From Spirosoma luteum DSM 19990 (GTDB lineage: Bacteria; Bacteroidota; Bacteroidia; Cytophagales; Spirosomataceae): a stretch of 64,000 nt of DNA. Position numbers and translations under genes: made by a program. Under the pieces are notes generated by a model. That model saw only the letters and a program-made list of their open reading frames with translations, searched no databases and was not told the DNA's origin. The DNA lies in contig NZ_KB893251.1 in the NCBI RefSeq assembly GCF_000374065.1, positions 20,165 through 84,164 on the forward strand, read 5' to 3'. Numbering within the stretch: position 1 is the stretch's first letter; each line of letters begins with the position of its first letter. This document shows, one piece after another, positions 46,788-56,127 of the stretch.

Positions 46788-47231
46788 TTAATTCCGCTTT
46801 TGCCAAGTCCCGTATTTTTCCAGCAGGTCCGGTACCCGGCGGATGTCGCAGCCGAAAACAAAAATCCGGCTCCGTTTGTCGTGCAGGCCACCGTATGGAA
46901 TTTCATCTTTCCACCAGGCAATTTCTCTTGTTTTAAGCTCCGTCAACAGCTCCTGTTCCAGGGCATTGTCGTTCAGGAAGCCAATCAGGTGCCGGTTCGC
47001 CGTTTTATCGCTCGTTATCTTCCCGAAGGCAAAGGCAACGGCTTGTGATTCGGTCTCGAAATGCTGAATGGTGTATTGCTTTCCCCGTTCGGTGTAAAAC
47101 CAGGCGTATCCGTTTTCTTCCGTGCTTAAACCGTAGCCTTCGTGGATATTCCGGCTCCCGATGGCGTAGCTGTCCGGGTAGCAGTGCGCGGTCATCCACT
47201 CGTCAAGTTCCTGTATGGTCGATGGTTCCAT
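46788..47231 (-). CDS. Hypothetical protein
   Basis: 147 residues, cytoplasmic by appearance. Motifs: DEWMTAHCYPDSYAIGSRNIHEGYGL, NGYAWFYTERGKQYTIQHF, RIFVFGCDIRRVPDLLEKYG. Compact alpha/beta protein of unknown family. The size and composition resemble bacterial toxin immunity proteins, but no toxin is adjacent, so this is only a guess. Confidence 0.6.
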   Translation of the reverse strand: MEPSTIQELDEWMTAHCYPDSYAIGSRNIHEGYGLSTEENGYAWFYTERGKQYTIQHFETESQAVAFAFGKITSDKTANRHLIGFLNDNALEQELLTELKTREIAWWKDEIPYGGLHDKRSRIFVFGCDIRRVPDLLEKYGTWQKRN

Positions 47232-47245
47232 CGTTACTATTGTCG

Positions 47246-47860
47246 TTACTCCTGACTTTGGTTCAGGATTTCGTTGATGAGCCAGCGTCCATTTTGCCGC
47301 ACCAGCCGAAATTCGTAGGTATTCAGCAGGGTAAACCCCACGGTAGCTTTGTTATTACTAATCACAACTTTGCCCATTTTTAGTGATTTGAGCGCTGCAA
47401 ACTGCATATCTACGTCCTGATTCAGCATCACCAAATCGTAGTCGAATCCCGTAGGTGGCCCTTCAGACTGCGGACTTTGGCGGAAGCCTGCCTGCCGTTC
47501 CTTAAAAAACGTTCGCCATTGGTTCAGGTACGCATCAGTCAGCAGCTGGCTACTTTTCAGGTACCTCAGGTACCGCTCCCCGTTCTTCAGATTCACCGAA
47601 TACGGTTTCCCTGCCGCCTGATTGACCAGCGAAATCTGGTTCGCTTCGTGCATATGGTTCTTGTACCAGGTCAGAAAACGGACAACCGTCTGCCGGGCCT
47701 GCTGCGCATCCGGAGAAACATCCCTGTTGGTAACCGCATCGAATTTAGTATTGGCCATGACTTCAGTCGGGCTATTCAAACCAAACCCGTTTAGGGAGGC
47801 CCACGTTAGAGCGGCACACGTTAGGGCCGCCCACGTCAGAGCTATCAAAAGCGATTTCAT
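47246..47860 (-). CDS. Secreted hypothetical protein (DUF3828-like) with repeats in its signal peptide
   Basis: 204 residues with a signal peptide. The N-terminus contains three tandem pentapeptides (ALTWA, ALTCA, ALTWA, residues 7-21) encoded by 15-bp repeats at 47798-47842. The mature part (RQTVVRFLTWYKNHMHEANQ, YLRYLKSSQLLTDAYLNQW, and a C-terminal VGFTLLNTYEFRLVRQNGRWLI) resembles DUF3828, a domain of unknown function in periplasmic proteins. Confidence 0.66.
   Translation of the reverse strand: MKSLLIALTWAALTCAALTWASLNGFGLNSPTEVMANTKFDAVTNRDVSPDAQQARQTVVRFLTWYKNHMHEANQISLVNQAAGKPYSVNLKNGERYLRYLKSSQLLTDAYLNQWRTFFKERQAGFRQSPQSEGPPTGFDYDLVMLNQDVDMQFAALKSLKMGKVVISNNKATVGFTLLNTYEFRLVRQNGRWLINEILNQSQE
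47798..47842 (-). repeat. Three 15-bp tandem repeats in a signal-peptide coding segment
   Basis: Imperfect 15-bp units encode ALTWA/ALTCA/ALTWA. Copy-number changes would lengthen or shorten the hydrophobic core without shifting the frame. Confidence 0.75.
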
Positions 47861-47875
47861 CAGTGCCGGTTATAA

Positions 47876-48238
47876 TTATACGTCGAACGGCAGGTCGTAC
47901 TCCCGGCTGATGACTTTTGAACTGCGGGTTTTCACCGATACTTTCGCTTTGAGGGGCGACCCCACCAGCAGATAGTTTTTCACGAACTGATCTTCGTGTA
48001 CCAGCCAGGATTTATCTTCGATTAGGTACTCTTCGACACCCGCTTTGGTGGCCTGATACGCCCAGCGCTCCACGATGCCGGGTTCAAAGTTTACGATAGT
48101 GCCCATGCACAGCACCTGAATGCCGGGCAGCGACTGGTTGCCCAATTCAGGGCAGCTTAGGACGGTGACAGTCAGGGAGGAGCCATCTTCGAGGTCTTTG
48201 ACGGACCATTCGTCGAGGATTGTTTTTTCGGTAGTCAT
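47876..48238 (-). CDS. Hypothetical protein
   Basis: 120 residues, cytoplasmic. Contains ILDEWSVKDLEDGSSLTVTV, GIVERWAYQATKAGVEEYLI and VKNYLLVGSPLKAKVSVKTR. Not recognised. The first 92 bp of this gene occur again as a degraded copy at 57532-57623. Confidence 0.6.
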   Translation of the reverse strand: MTTEKTILDEWSVKDLEDGSSLTVTVLSCPELGNQSLPGIQVLCMGTIVNFEPGIVERWAYQATKAGVEEYLIEDKSWLVHEDQFVKNYLLVGSPLKAKVSVKTRSSKVISREYDLPFDV

Positions 48239-48294
48239 ACGGGTAAAATGGATAAGGTGATTTTATGTATCAAGCAGATAAATTGGCTTTAGGC

Positions 48295-48801
48295 TCACCC
48301 GCCAAGGGCTTTTCCAGAACCTATGTTGAACGTCCATATAATCCACAGCGCGATCATAAAGAGCGCGAAGAGAATGAGTATCCATGTCAACACGGGTAGA
48401 AAGGGCCAGTGAGAAAGCAGGAACAGCGTGGCCACACCGCCCATCAGGGCCAGAACCGTCCAGCCTATGAACACGAAACCCACAAACCCCAGGGTAAGGC
48501 CAACATTGCGGCTGTCATCGTAGCTGGCTGCTCTACTCAAAAAATAGATTAACCCCACTACGCCCACTAAGCTGGCAAAGACAATGCGCCCCAGAAACCA
48601 ACTTTGGCTACCTGGTGCCCAGAATAAGGGCACAAACGCGAGCATGACGCCCACCGAAGGCAGAAACAATTTCATCAGAACCAGGGTGCCACGACCTGCG
48701 CCGGTAAGCGGTTGATTGGCAGACACAACTATCCCGGCCATAGCCAGCAGTAGTAGCCAGACCAGTTCAGGCCCGAGTAGAAGAGCAGCCGTGCGATTCA
48801 T
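48295..48801 (-). CDS. Membrane protein of unknown function
   Basis: 168 residues with about five hydrophobic helices (WLLLLAMAGIVVSA, LFLPSVGVMLAFVPLFW, LVGVVGLIYFLS, LGFVGFVFIGWTVLALMGGV, VLTWILILFALFMIALWIIW). No known family. Sits between the 120-residue and the 182-residue genes, all co-directional with short gaps. Confidence 0.62.
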   Translation of the reverse strand: MNRTAALLLGPELVWLLLLAMAGIVVSANQPLTGAGRGTLVLMKLFLPSVGVMLAFVPLFWAPGSQSWFLGRIVFASLVGVVGLIYFLSRAASYDDSRNVGLTLGFVGFVFIGWTVLALMGGVATLFLLSHWPFLPVLTWILILFALFMIALWIIWTFNIGSGKALGG

Positions 48802-48825
48802 AAATAAAATGGACAGGAGCTGTGA

Positions 48826-49374
48826 TCAAAAGGGTTTGTAGTTCTTCACGCCTTCCTGAAGTGATGCCAGCCGGTCTCTGATTTGGCCATCGAGAGCCGC
48901 GTAAATCACCCTGAGATCAGCTTCGTTTTTCTGGCAGTAGGTTTCAATTGGCGTTGCTTTGCCGCCGTTCTCCAGCACGTCAAGCTGGGTGATAGTTGCC
49001 CGGTATTTCCGGTTCGTACACTCGATAATAAAACTGTACTGAAACGTATATACACCACCGGCCGAATGCTCCGAACGGGGCAGAGTAACCACCTGCGATA
49101 CGCGCCCGACCAGGTCGCCGGTTTCTTTGTCGCTCAGGGAGAACGTGTCGCCGGGTGCGTGACAGGACTGCGCGGCCCACAGCCGGGCGCGCCGGAACAG
49201 ATCCGCCTGCGAAACAGCCCCGCAGTCGGCCACTTCGGAATAGCTTAGTTTCTGGTTCACTACGGGCAGGATGCCGTAAAGTTTTCCGTTGGTGATGGCT
49301 GGTGGACAATCCACAACGCCGTAACTGGGATTTATCAGGAAGGCCATTAACAGACCGATTAAAAAAAAGCGCAT
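48826..49374 (-). CDS. Secreted hypothetical protein
   Basis: 182 residues from the ATG at 49374, which gives the signal peptide MRFFLIGLLMAFLINPSYG. The mature part has cysteines (VDCPPAITN, VADCGAVSQ, AQSCHAPG, IIECTNRKYR, ETYCQKN) suggesting disulfides in the periplasm. Not recognised. First gene of a long minus-strand run, preceded by a triple-site promoter (49428-49520). Confidence 0.66.
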   Translation of the reverse strand: MRFFLIGLLMAFLINPSYGVVDCPPAITNGKLYGILPVVNQKLSYSEVADCGAVSQADLFRRARLWAAQSCHAPGDTFSLSDKETGDLVGRVSQVVTLPRSEHSAGGVYTFQYSFIIECTNRKYRATITQLDVLENGGKATPIETYCQKNEADLRVIYAALDGQIRDRLASLQEGVKNYKPF

Positions 49375-49427
49375 GGCGTTTGGATGGTTTATGATTCGTG
49401 TTTTGCCAACAGGGCGAATTGATGGTA

Positions 49428-49520
49428 CGAAGGTGGGTCTGGCGACCCTGTTCCGCAATTATTTAAGGTCGAGTCGTGGCATTTCAGTAGATCAATCGTA
49501 ACGGGATGGCTACGAATCGT
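49428..49520 (-). promoter_or_regulatory. Triple-site promoter module for the 182-residue secreted protein
   Basis: Read on the minus strand: half-sites ACGATTCGT (49520-49512), ACGATTGAT (49499-49491) and ACGACTCGA (49477-49469), then -33 AATAATTG ending at 49456, 20 bp, and -7 CACCTTCG (49435-49428). The -7 box is 53 bp before the start at 49374. Same architecture as the modules at 53172, 54905, 56613 and 59114. Confidence 0.75.
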
Positions 49521-49550
49521 TTGGCGGTTATCGCGTTTCCTGACCCGCAA

Positions 49551-50795
49551 TCAGTCGGGGTCCATCTCGGCAAATGCGTCCTGGAAACGGCCTTCGCGTA
49601 ACTCTCTGTCAAACTGATCGCCGATAGTTTTGAGCAGAACCTGGTCCGTACTTTCCAGGCCCAGGCTTTTATAATCACCACGAACGTATAGGTTGAACAC
49701 GGACCCGTTCAGGGTGAATTTAGCACTGACCATACCTTCGTACCGGTTTATTGTTGGCTCGATGGCTGGGTACTGTTTTTTTGCCCAGTTCATGAAGTGA
49801 TCAAACATACCGGGCAGCACCGGTTTCAGTTCGTAGCGGATTGGCTGATTCTCACCCGGATACTGGTCCCACTTGCCATGCCAGGCCGGGTGTTGCGTGT
49901 AAGGATGTAGGCTCAGTACTTCCTTACCCTGCCTGTCAGTTGTCCAGTCGAAGTACGTGGCAAACCAATCGTAGGTGGCATCGCTCATCCAGATAAAGTG
50001 GGTAGCCGACGCACGGAAAGGAACGACGTAGGTATGGTTCTTCACGAAGTCAACGGCAAGCAGGGCATACTCGAGCCGATTGCTCTGCTGGTTTGGCCGT
50101 GAGCCGAGAAACACGAGTTGCGTCTTGCCGGGCGAGAAGCTAACCAGTTGGGAACCACTAACCCGGACAAAACCGTCTGATTGCTGTATCACGACTTCAC
50201 TAATCAGATCGAAGGGGTGATTCGTTAGGTTGTGTACATCCAGCACACTCCGGTCATTGACCAGCAGGTAGCGCCCACCCGACAAAAACCGGGACGAGCC
50301 GGAGTTATCCATCGGGGTTCGGGTCTGCTCTCTGCCGGGTTGCCCGTGGTCACTATCAAGCCACTGGTAGCTGCTCAACTCGCCACCTGCGGTAGTGACG
50401 GTGGTTACGCGTGCCTGACCCGCACCGGCAGACCGGTTGTCGTCGGTAATCAGGTAGATGCTGTTGCCGGTAGCCAGGATAGCGGTTCTGGGAGCATCGC
50501 CCAGAAACCGGGCCTCCCAGATTTGCGCTTTTTTGCCTTCAGTGGTGGTCAACGCCACGCGCTTACCCTGGTAGTTGACCTTGAAGTAGGAGGTCGCGTG
50601 GCTACCGATCAGTTTGCCGTTGGCATTGCTATTATACAGGTTTAGGCGGTAATCCCGCTCAAGGGTATAGCCGATGGTAAATGGGCCGCGGGTAACCTGA
50701 TTCTGAGCGTCTGACGAACAGCCCAACAAGGCAAGAAAGCTGGTCAATGTCACCATAGTACGTAGTTGAAACAGGGATGTCGGTCTAAAACTCAT
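49551..50795 (-). CDS. Lipoprotein of unknown function
   Basis: 414 residues from the ATG at 50795, which overlaps the stop of the preceding T9SS gene by 4 bp. A lipobox (LALLGC) lies at residues 20-25, so lipid anchoring is likely. The mature part is beta-rich and may form a propeller (KRVALTTTEGKKAQIWEARF, VVIQQSDGFVRVSGSQLVSF). Not recognised. A start at 50756 is also possible. Confidence 0.66.
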   Translation of the reverse strand: MSFRPTSLFQLRTMVTLTSFLALLGCSSDAQNQVTRGPFTIGYTLERDYRLNLYNSNANGKLIGSHATSYFKVNYQGKRVALTTTEGKKAQIWEARFLGDAPRTAILATGNSIYLITDDNRSAGAGQARVTTVTTAGGELSSYQWLDSDHGQPGREQTRTPMDNSGSSRFLSGGRYLLVNDRSVLDVHNLTNHPFDLISEVVIQQSDGFVRVSGSQLVSFSPGKTQLVFLGSRPNQQSNRLEYALLAVDFVKNHTYVVPFRASATHFIWMSDATYDWFATYFDWTTDRQGKEVLSLHPYTQHPAWHGKWDQYPGENQPIRYELKPVLPGMFDHFMNWAKKQYPAIEPTINRYEGMVSAKFTLNGSVFNLYVRGDYKSLGLESTDQVLLKTIGDQFDRELREGRFQDAFAEMDPD

Positions 50796-53126
50796 TGCTT
50801 CAGTAATTTCAGCGTCTGATTCCGGCTGGCACTCTCTGCCCGCAGTAGTAGCATACCGGCCCCCTGATCCGCCACATCGAACACCTCCCGGTGAGCTAAC
50901 GTCGCGGGAGTCACCATCCGACGCTCCACAACCCAACCCGTCGGGCTAATTAGGGACAAGATTACCGGCTGACCCGTTGCGTCTGCCAGTTCAACGACTA
51001 TCTCGCTCGTGACGGGGTTGCCCAGCGACCGCAGGGTCCAGGCGTTGACTCCCGGTTCGGCTCCTAGCCGGGCGTTACCCGTGCAGCCAGCCAGCCAGTC
51101 ATAGACAAAACTAACTTCGCCCGGCGTACCACTTTGCGTCGCCTTAAGGGTAATGACTGGGTTGTCAATATACATCGACAGCGTGTAAGGGCCGGGGTTG
51201 GTGGTAGGTACCATTTCGTTGACCACCGAGAAGCTGATGGGCTGACCGTTCTGACCGTTGTATGTTGGGGTAAAACTAAGCGAGCGCTGGGTAGCCGAGA
51301 TCATCTGGCAACTCACCGTGCTGATGCCCGTAATGGCAAAGTTGCCCGAAGGCGGTGGCGGTGGTGGCGGTGAGCCAGCTCCACAAACGGCCAGCCAGTT
51401 GTAGACGAAACTAACTTCACCGGCGGTTCCCGTCTGGGTAGCCTTAAGGGTGATAATTGGGTTGTCGGTGTACATCGACAGCGTATAAGGGCCGGGGTTA
51501 GTGGTAGATAACATTTCGTTGACCACCGAGAAACTGATGGGCTGGCCGGTTGTCCCGGCATAGATCGGCGTGAAGGTCAATGTCCGCTGACCCGCCGTGA
51601 CCGTCGTGCAGTTGACTGTCGTTACGTTTGTGATAGCGAAGCCAGCAGCAGGCGGGGGCGGTGGGTTGACCACAGCGGTGTTGATGGTGAGCAGGAACGT
51701 AGTATTGACCGACAGATTGCCCGCCCGGATCAGTCGCTGTAACGGTGACGGTGAAGGGTGAGCCTAACGCCGTAGTGGGTATACCATTGATGTTAATTGG
51801 TCCGGTAAAGACCAGTCCAGCAGGTAAGCCGTTCACTGAATAGGTCAGGTTATTGGGCGTTTCCGCGTCAGTGAAGCTATTCATCGGTATGTCATAGCTG
51901 AAGTTTTGATTTACCGTACCCACCTGAGCCGGGATGACGTTAGCCACCGTGGGGGGCGTGTTTGGTTGCTGACTTGGGCAATTCAAAAGTATGGAGACGG
52001 TTTTTGCGATGTAGTTAGCCATAGTCAGATCAGGCCTGCCATCTCCGTTGAAGTCGCCCGCCACCATCGATAGGCCACCCGCGTCTACCGTAAAAAAGGT
52101 CTCTGGTCCGAAGCTTCCATTACCGATACCCGGCAACACCGAAACCTGGCCACCAGCATATACAACCGCAATATCGAGCTTGCCGTCAGTATCAAAGTCA
52201 CCTACCACCGGTGAATTGGGATAGCCAACTAAACTGAAATTAGTAGTACTACCAAAACTCCCGGTGCCAGTACCTAATAGCACTGAAACTGTTTTTGTGT
52301 TGGAACTAGCCGTAGCCAGATCAGGCCTGCCATCCCCGTTAAAGTCGCCCAGGGCTACGGAATAGGTAACACCACCCGTATTGACGTCAGACGCAGGCCC
52401 GAAGCCTCCACTGCCGTTGTTCAACAGTATAGATAGCTTATCGGTGTTTTGATTCGAAGTTGCAAGGTCGGGCTTGCCATCGCCATTAAGGTCACCCATC
52501 GTTATCGACGTGGGCTGATGACCCACACTAAAGCTGGTTTGGTTACCGAAGCCACCGCTGCCATTGCCCGGCATCACTGTAACCGTACCATTACTGTAGG
52601 TGCCAGTTACCAGATCAAGCTTACCGTCCCCGTTAACGTCACCTGCGGCCACTGATAAAGGAATACCAGGCACACTAATGCTGGAGGTAGTAAATCCCCC
52701 GTTGCCATCACCCAGCAATACCGAAACCGTGTTGCTGGCGTTAGCGGTAGCTAGATCGAGCTTGCCATCACCATTGAAATCACCCACCGCTGCCGAACGG
52801 GGCGAATTACCCACACTGAAATTAATGGCCGCTCCAAAGCCGCCACTGCCGTTGTTAAGTAGTAGCGAAATGGTATTGGCATCCGTATTTACTGTAACCA
52901 GATCAGGCTTACCATCGGTATTGAAATCGCCCTTTACCACCGAATAAGGAGTACTACCTACGGCAAAGTTGGTGGCTGAATTGAAACACTGACCCCAACT
53001 CACGGTAATTAATGAAGTCAGGAGAAAACCTAACCACAAGCCGCAACGGACACTGGTCAGAATGGGCTTAGCTATACGAAGTCGATCCCACAAGTTAGCC
53101 GGATGCATGAGTAGAGAATAGAACAT
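50792..53126 (-). pseudogene. FG-GAP repeat T9SS surface protein, frameshifted
   Basis: Surface protein in two frames: 53126 to about 51716, then about 51716 to 50792. The first part has a signal peptide and seven FG-GAP/VCBS repeats with Ca-binding signatures such as GDFNGDGKLDLAT, then an Ig-like HYR/cadherin module ending in TATDPGG. After GGQ the frame turns to nonsense, while the other frame continues as LSVNTTFLLTINTAVV, the expected continuation. It then carries two copies of an ~86-residue repeated domain (51383-51640 and 51083-51340) and a type A sorting domain (WTLRSLGNPVTSEIVVEL). One extra base near 51716-51720 explains it; a sequencing error would restore the gene. Confidence 0.82.
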
Positions 53127-53171
53127 AAAGATTAACTGGTTAAAAAGTGAACGATTGGATTACTGACGATG

Positions 53172-53263
53172 CGAACGTAGCGTAGGGATAGCTTTTCAAC
53201 AATTATTTCCGTACGAGTGGCCGGGTTGGGCCAGTCAATCGCAGACCACACGCGATGAACCGT
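53172..53263 (-). promoter_or_regulatory. Triple-site promoter module for the FG-GAP surface protein
   Basis: Minus strand: half-sites ACGGTTCAT (53263-53255), GCGATTGAC (53242-53234) and GCCACTCGT (53221-53213), exactly 21 bp apart; -33 AATAATTG ending at 53200; 20 bp; -7 TACGTTCG (53179-53172), 45 bp before the start. Confidence 0.75.
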
Positions 53264-53421
53264 TGGCTAGCATCTTGGCGGGAAAGCAGTCAATTGGGAT
53301 GGGGAGACCTTACGATGCTGGAGAGACGACACCACCCGGCTTCTACAGGCCAGTAGTATAAGCAGCAAGGCTAACGATAGACTATATACGTGATCGGTAT
53401 GAACCAGCTACATGAGCGAAC

Positions 53422-53910
53422 TCAACACATCTGATGCATAGGGCAACCTGATTTAGGCACCGGTACGGCGGGCGTTTCGGTCTTAGCTTCGTACAGGGCA
53501 GCTTCAATGCCAATCATCAGGCTGGCTAACTGCCCGTAGGCGGCTGCCCAGGCATCCAGCAGCTGGGGCGTAGCCGCTTCCCCCAGCACCTCGCTAATGG
53601 AAGCCAGTAACTGCTCGCCAACGATGGGATAGTGCTCCGGGCGAATGTTCAGGCTGGTATGTTTATGACCAATGCGGGTCAGCGCTGGCTCCAGCACCGA
53701 TGGATTGTCGATGTGCTGAGCATAAGCCAGTACTGCAGCCGCTAACGCTATGGGTTGCCGACCGCTTTCCTGATTGGCCATGTCGAAGACGGTTTTCAGG
53801 TTGGGATAATGGGTGAACAAACGCTGGTAGAAGTGCGTCGTTAGCAATACCCCGTGTTCTTTTAGCGCAGGAATGGTGGCTTTGATGAGTTGTTTTTGGT
53901 CGGTAGTCAT
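53422..53910 (-). CDS. Single-domain globin (flavohemoglobin N-domain type)
   Basis: 162-residue 3-on-3 globin. LLTTHFYQRLFTHYPNLKTVFD is the flavohemoglobin/Vitreoscilla B-to-CD pattern; the proximal His is in IGHKHTSLNIRPEHYPIV, and ALAAAVLAYAQHIDN lies in the E helix. There is no reductase domain. A role in nitric oxide or oxygen handling is the usual inference. Last gene of the YiaA/B operon. Confidence 0.88.
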   Translation of the reverse strand: MTTDQKQLIKATIPALKEHGVLLTTHFYQRLFTHYPNLKTVFDMANQESGRQPIALAAAVLAYAQHIDNPSVLEPALTRIGHKHTSLNIRPEHYPIVGEQLLASISEVLGEAATPQLLDAWAAAYGQLASLMIGIEAALYEAKTETPAVPVPKSGCPMHQMC

Positions 53911-53943
53911 GTTGTTAATTAGTTTTTTGTAAATGGATTTTGT

Positions 53944-54216
53944 TTATAAGCTATTGATTGCCAGCTTTCCCAGCCAGCCTATTCCCACTACCGCTATGCC
54001 CCAAATCAGGCCGTTAATCAAAACGACGAGGGCGGCACCGGCAAACGAGAACAGGCCTGGTTTTTCATTGTCGAGGGGGAAGGACAGCAGAAATTCAGCT
54101 ACTTTTTGCCAGGGTTTGGGCTTGCCGAAATAAACGAGAAACGGAAGCGAAGCCAGCAGCAGCAGAGCATAGAGCCCGGCGAAACCCGCCACCTGCAACG
54201 CGAATCGGGTCAGCAT
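53944..54216 (-). CDS. Membrane protein
   Basis: 90 residues with two or three hydrophobic segments (LQVAGFAGLYALLLLASLPFLVYF and ALVVLINGLIWGIAVVGIGWL). Unknown. Overlaps the preceding gene by 7 bp; within the YiaA/B-globin run. Confidence 0.62.
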   Translation of the reverse strand: MLTRFALQVAGFAGLYALLLLASLPFLVYFGKPKPWQKVAEFLLSFPLDNEKPGLFSFAGAALVVLINGLIWGIAVVGIGWLGKLAINSL

Positions 54217-54419
54217 GGGTTGGGCGGAGATGTGGTCGTATCCGTCCGTTTTCGGTATTCAATCCATTGGGTGCCAAAGATGGTACTTACCAGGGCCAGC
54301 GAAGCCCCCAGCATGTCGCCGTGATGCAGGTGCAGGGCCACCGTTTGCAGTTTGGATAGAAAACCGACAGCCAGAACCCCGAAGAGTAGGGTCGCCAGTT
54401 TGCAGAGGAGTAGTTTCAT
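54210..54419 (-). CDS. Small membrane protein
   Basis: 69 residues from the ATG at 54419, preferred to 54518 because the longer form overlaps the YiaA/B gene. One strong helix (KLLLCKLATLLFGVLAVGFL) and a second amphipathic stretch. Unknown. Middle gene of the operon starting at 54864. Confidence 0.58.
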   Translation of the reverse strand: MKLLLCKLATLLFGVLAVGFLSKLQTVALHLHHGDMLGASLALVSTIFGTQWIEYRKRTDTTTSPPNPC

Positions 54420-54465
54420 GAGTGGTAGTAGTAGATGAGCAAAAAGTGGGTGAATGTGAATCGAC

Positions 54466-54864
54466 TTACTCTTTCTTTGACACTTCCTGATTGTCTCTGG
54501 TATTTTTCTGAACGGCAATGGCTCCGAACAAACCCATCAGGAAGGAAAAAGCATAAAAGCCTTTTTCACTCGGCAGCAGCGTGGCGTTCCACAAGCCAAC
54601 CGTCAGTAGCGTAATAGACAGGATGGTGGACAGCCAGCAGATGCCGTAATACATGTCCGTTACGGGAAGGCCCTCTAACCGGTCGCGCACACTTTTCTGG
54701 ACCGATACCACGGCGAAAATGCCGAACATGAGGATGGTGAAGTAAAACCCCTTTTCATTCAGGAGCATGTCGGACCGCCACAGGCCAGTCAGATAGCCCA
54801 GCATACCCACTCCGAGAGCTAGCCAAGACGCGCCAACGAAGGCGGCAGATGTTTTTTGATGCAT
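54466..54864 (-). CDS. YiaA/YiaB family inner membrane protein
   Basis: 132 residues made of two YiaA/B units: residues 8-60 (GMLGYLTGLWRSDMLLNEKGFYFTILMFGIF) and 75-127 (TVGLWNATLLPSEKGFYAFSFLMGLFG), each with the EKGFY motif between two helices. Inner membrane; no known biochemical role. First gene of a minus-strand operon that ends with a globin, and preceded by a triple-site promoter. Confidence 0.85.
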   Translation of the reverse strand: MHQKTSAAFVGASWLALGVGMLGYLTGLWRSDMLLNEKGFYFTILMFGIFAVVSVQKSVRDRLEGLPVTDMYYGICWLSTILSITLLTVGLWNATLLPSEKGFYAFSFLMGLFGAIAVQKNTRDNQEVSKKE

Positions 54865-54904
54865 GATAATTGGGTGATAAAAGGATGTAGAAACGATTAC
54901 GAAA

Positions 54905-54997
54905 CAAATATGCCGTTGACAACACCCACGTTTCAAAAATTCCGTCCTGAACAGTCGCGATTGAGCGATGAACCGTAGGTAATTGACCGCGAGTCGT
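54905..54997 (-). promoter_or_regulatory. Triple-site promoter module for the YiaA/B-globin operon
   Basis: Minus strand: half-sites ACGACTCGC (54997-54989), ACGGTTCAT (54976-54968) and ACTGTTCAG (54955-54947), 21 bp apart; -33 ATTTTTG ending at 54934; 21 bp; -7 CATATTTG (54912-54905), 40 bp before the start. Two half-sites match 8 of 9 positions of the LytTR consensus [TA][AC][CA]GTTN[AG][TG]. Confidence 0.78.
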
Positions 54998-55053
54998 TTT
55001 AAAAAAAACCAGGTTCAAAACAGCAGGCGATTAGCCCGGTGACCACTAACCAG

Positions 55054-55085
55054 AAAGCCCTCCGTCGTTTGCGACGGAGGGCTTT
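55054..55085. terminator. Intrinsic terminator
   Basis: 14-bp perfect stem (55054-55067 with 55072-55085) with a TTTG loop and A/T tails on both sides. Ends the YD-repeat lipoprotein transcript on the minus strand. Confidence 0.92.
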
Positions 55086-55173
55086 TGAAAGAGTCGTATT
55101 CCAGGCTGCAACGCTGGCAGTTATCATTACCAATCCAGGCGACTGCTATATGTCTGCTACGTCGGAAAACGGG

Positions 55174-56052
55174 TTAAAACGTTGGCAACGTATCGGCGGC
55201 TTCGTATTCATACGCCTTGGTATCCAGCGTAATTCCGGTTAAATCGTTAACGCTCGTTCTGTTGGTCACGTAGCCATTCGCGTCCAGTGTGTAAGTGAAT
55301 GTAGTGTTCTGGGTCACCTGATTGGTCAGTAGATTCTTCCGGGTAACGCGCTTCACCAGATGACTGCTGGCCGTTCCGAAAACAGCCAGATACGTATCTG
55401 AAAGCAGCCCCCACCATTTGAAGTTTAACTGGGCATTGAGCGGATAACTGTCCGGCAAAAGAGTGACCGCATTCGGCAGTTTATAGGCGAAGGTGAACTC
55501 TTCCTGCGCTGTGCCCCCCTTTTGCAGGATTACCAAACTTAGATCACCGTCTGCATTGTAGGTATATTGGTACAGTAACGAGTTGGCGTTATCTGCCCAG
55601 GTTTTTAACCGGCCCTGCGAATCGTAGGTGTATGAATAGTTGTACATGTACTTTATTTTGGTCGTACTGCCATTGGGGTAGGTATACGCTCGGTACTGGA
55701 AGCAGCGGCCGGTGGCATCGAGCACGTACGTTTCTTCTGAATACACTTTGTTTTCGCTGGTCATCGTCGCCTTAACCGAATGGCTGTCATATGTATAGTC
55801 CGTGCGCTCGCTGGTGTTGCCCGGTACGTCCAGGCCATAAATTACGCGCTTTAAACGACCGTCCGGGTAGTAGCAAACGGTCTGCGGTCCGTCTTTTACG
55901 AGGGTAAATTTGGGAAGATTGATCGGAATGATGTCGTTTATGGTTTGCTTAGCTACTGCTGAAGGCTGGTCGGGATTGACCAGATTTTCGGTCTGGCAGG
56001 AAATGGAGCCGATGGCTACGGCAAGTGCAATTTTGGGAAATAACGTGTTCAT
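55174..56052 (-). CDS. YD-repeat lipoprotein
   Basis: 292 residues. Signal and lipobox MNTLFPKIALAVAIGSISC. The mature part carries Rhs-like YD motifs (YYPDGRLKRVIYG, YTYDSHSVKA, YTYDSQGRLKTWAD, YTYNADGDLSLV) characteristic of DUF4595-type Bacteroidota proteins rather than full Rhs toxins; there is no C-terminal toxin domain. Function unknown. Follows the 131-residue secreted protein gene by 75 bp. Confidence 0.8.
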   Translation of the reverse strand: MNTLFPKIALAVAIGSISCQTENLVNPDQPSAVAKQTINDIIPINLPKFTLVKDGPQTVCYYPDGRLKRVIYGLDVPGNTSERTDYTYDSHSVKATMTSENKVYSEETYVLDATGRCFQYRAYTYPNGSTTKIKYMYNYSYTYDSQGRLKTWADNANSLLYQYTYNADGDLSLVILQKGGTAQEEFTFAYKLPNAVTLLPDSYPLNAQLNFKWWGLLSDTYLAVFGTASSHLVKRVTRKNLLTNQVTQNTTFTYTLDANGYVTNRTSVNDLTGITLDTKAYEYEAADTLPTF

Positions 56053-56127
56053 TGAAATTGGTTGTTTTGATCGATTGGTGGAGTTGTTTTTGATTCGTAA
56101 GGAGTGGTTAGCTAAGACGCTTCAGGC

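Noticed and set aside
55174..56052. YD repeats as a full Rhs toxin
   Set aside because: The protein is only 292 residues with a lipobox and no C-terminal toxin domain.
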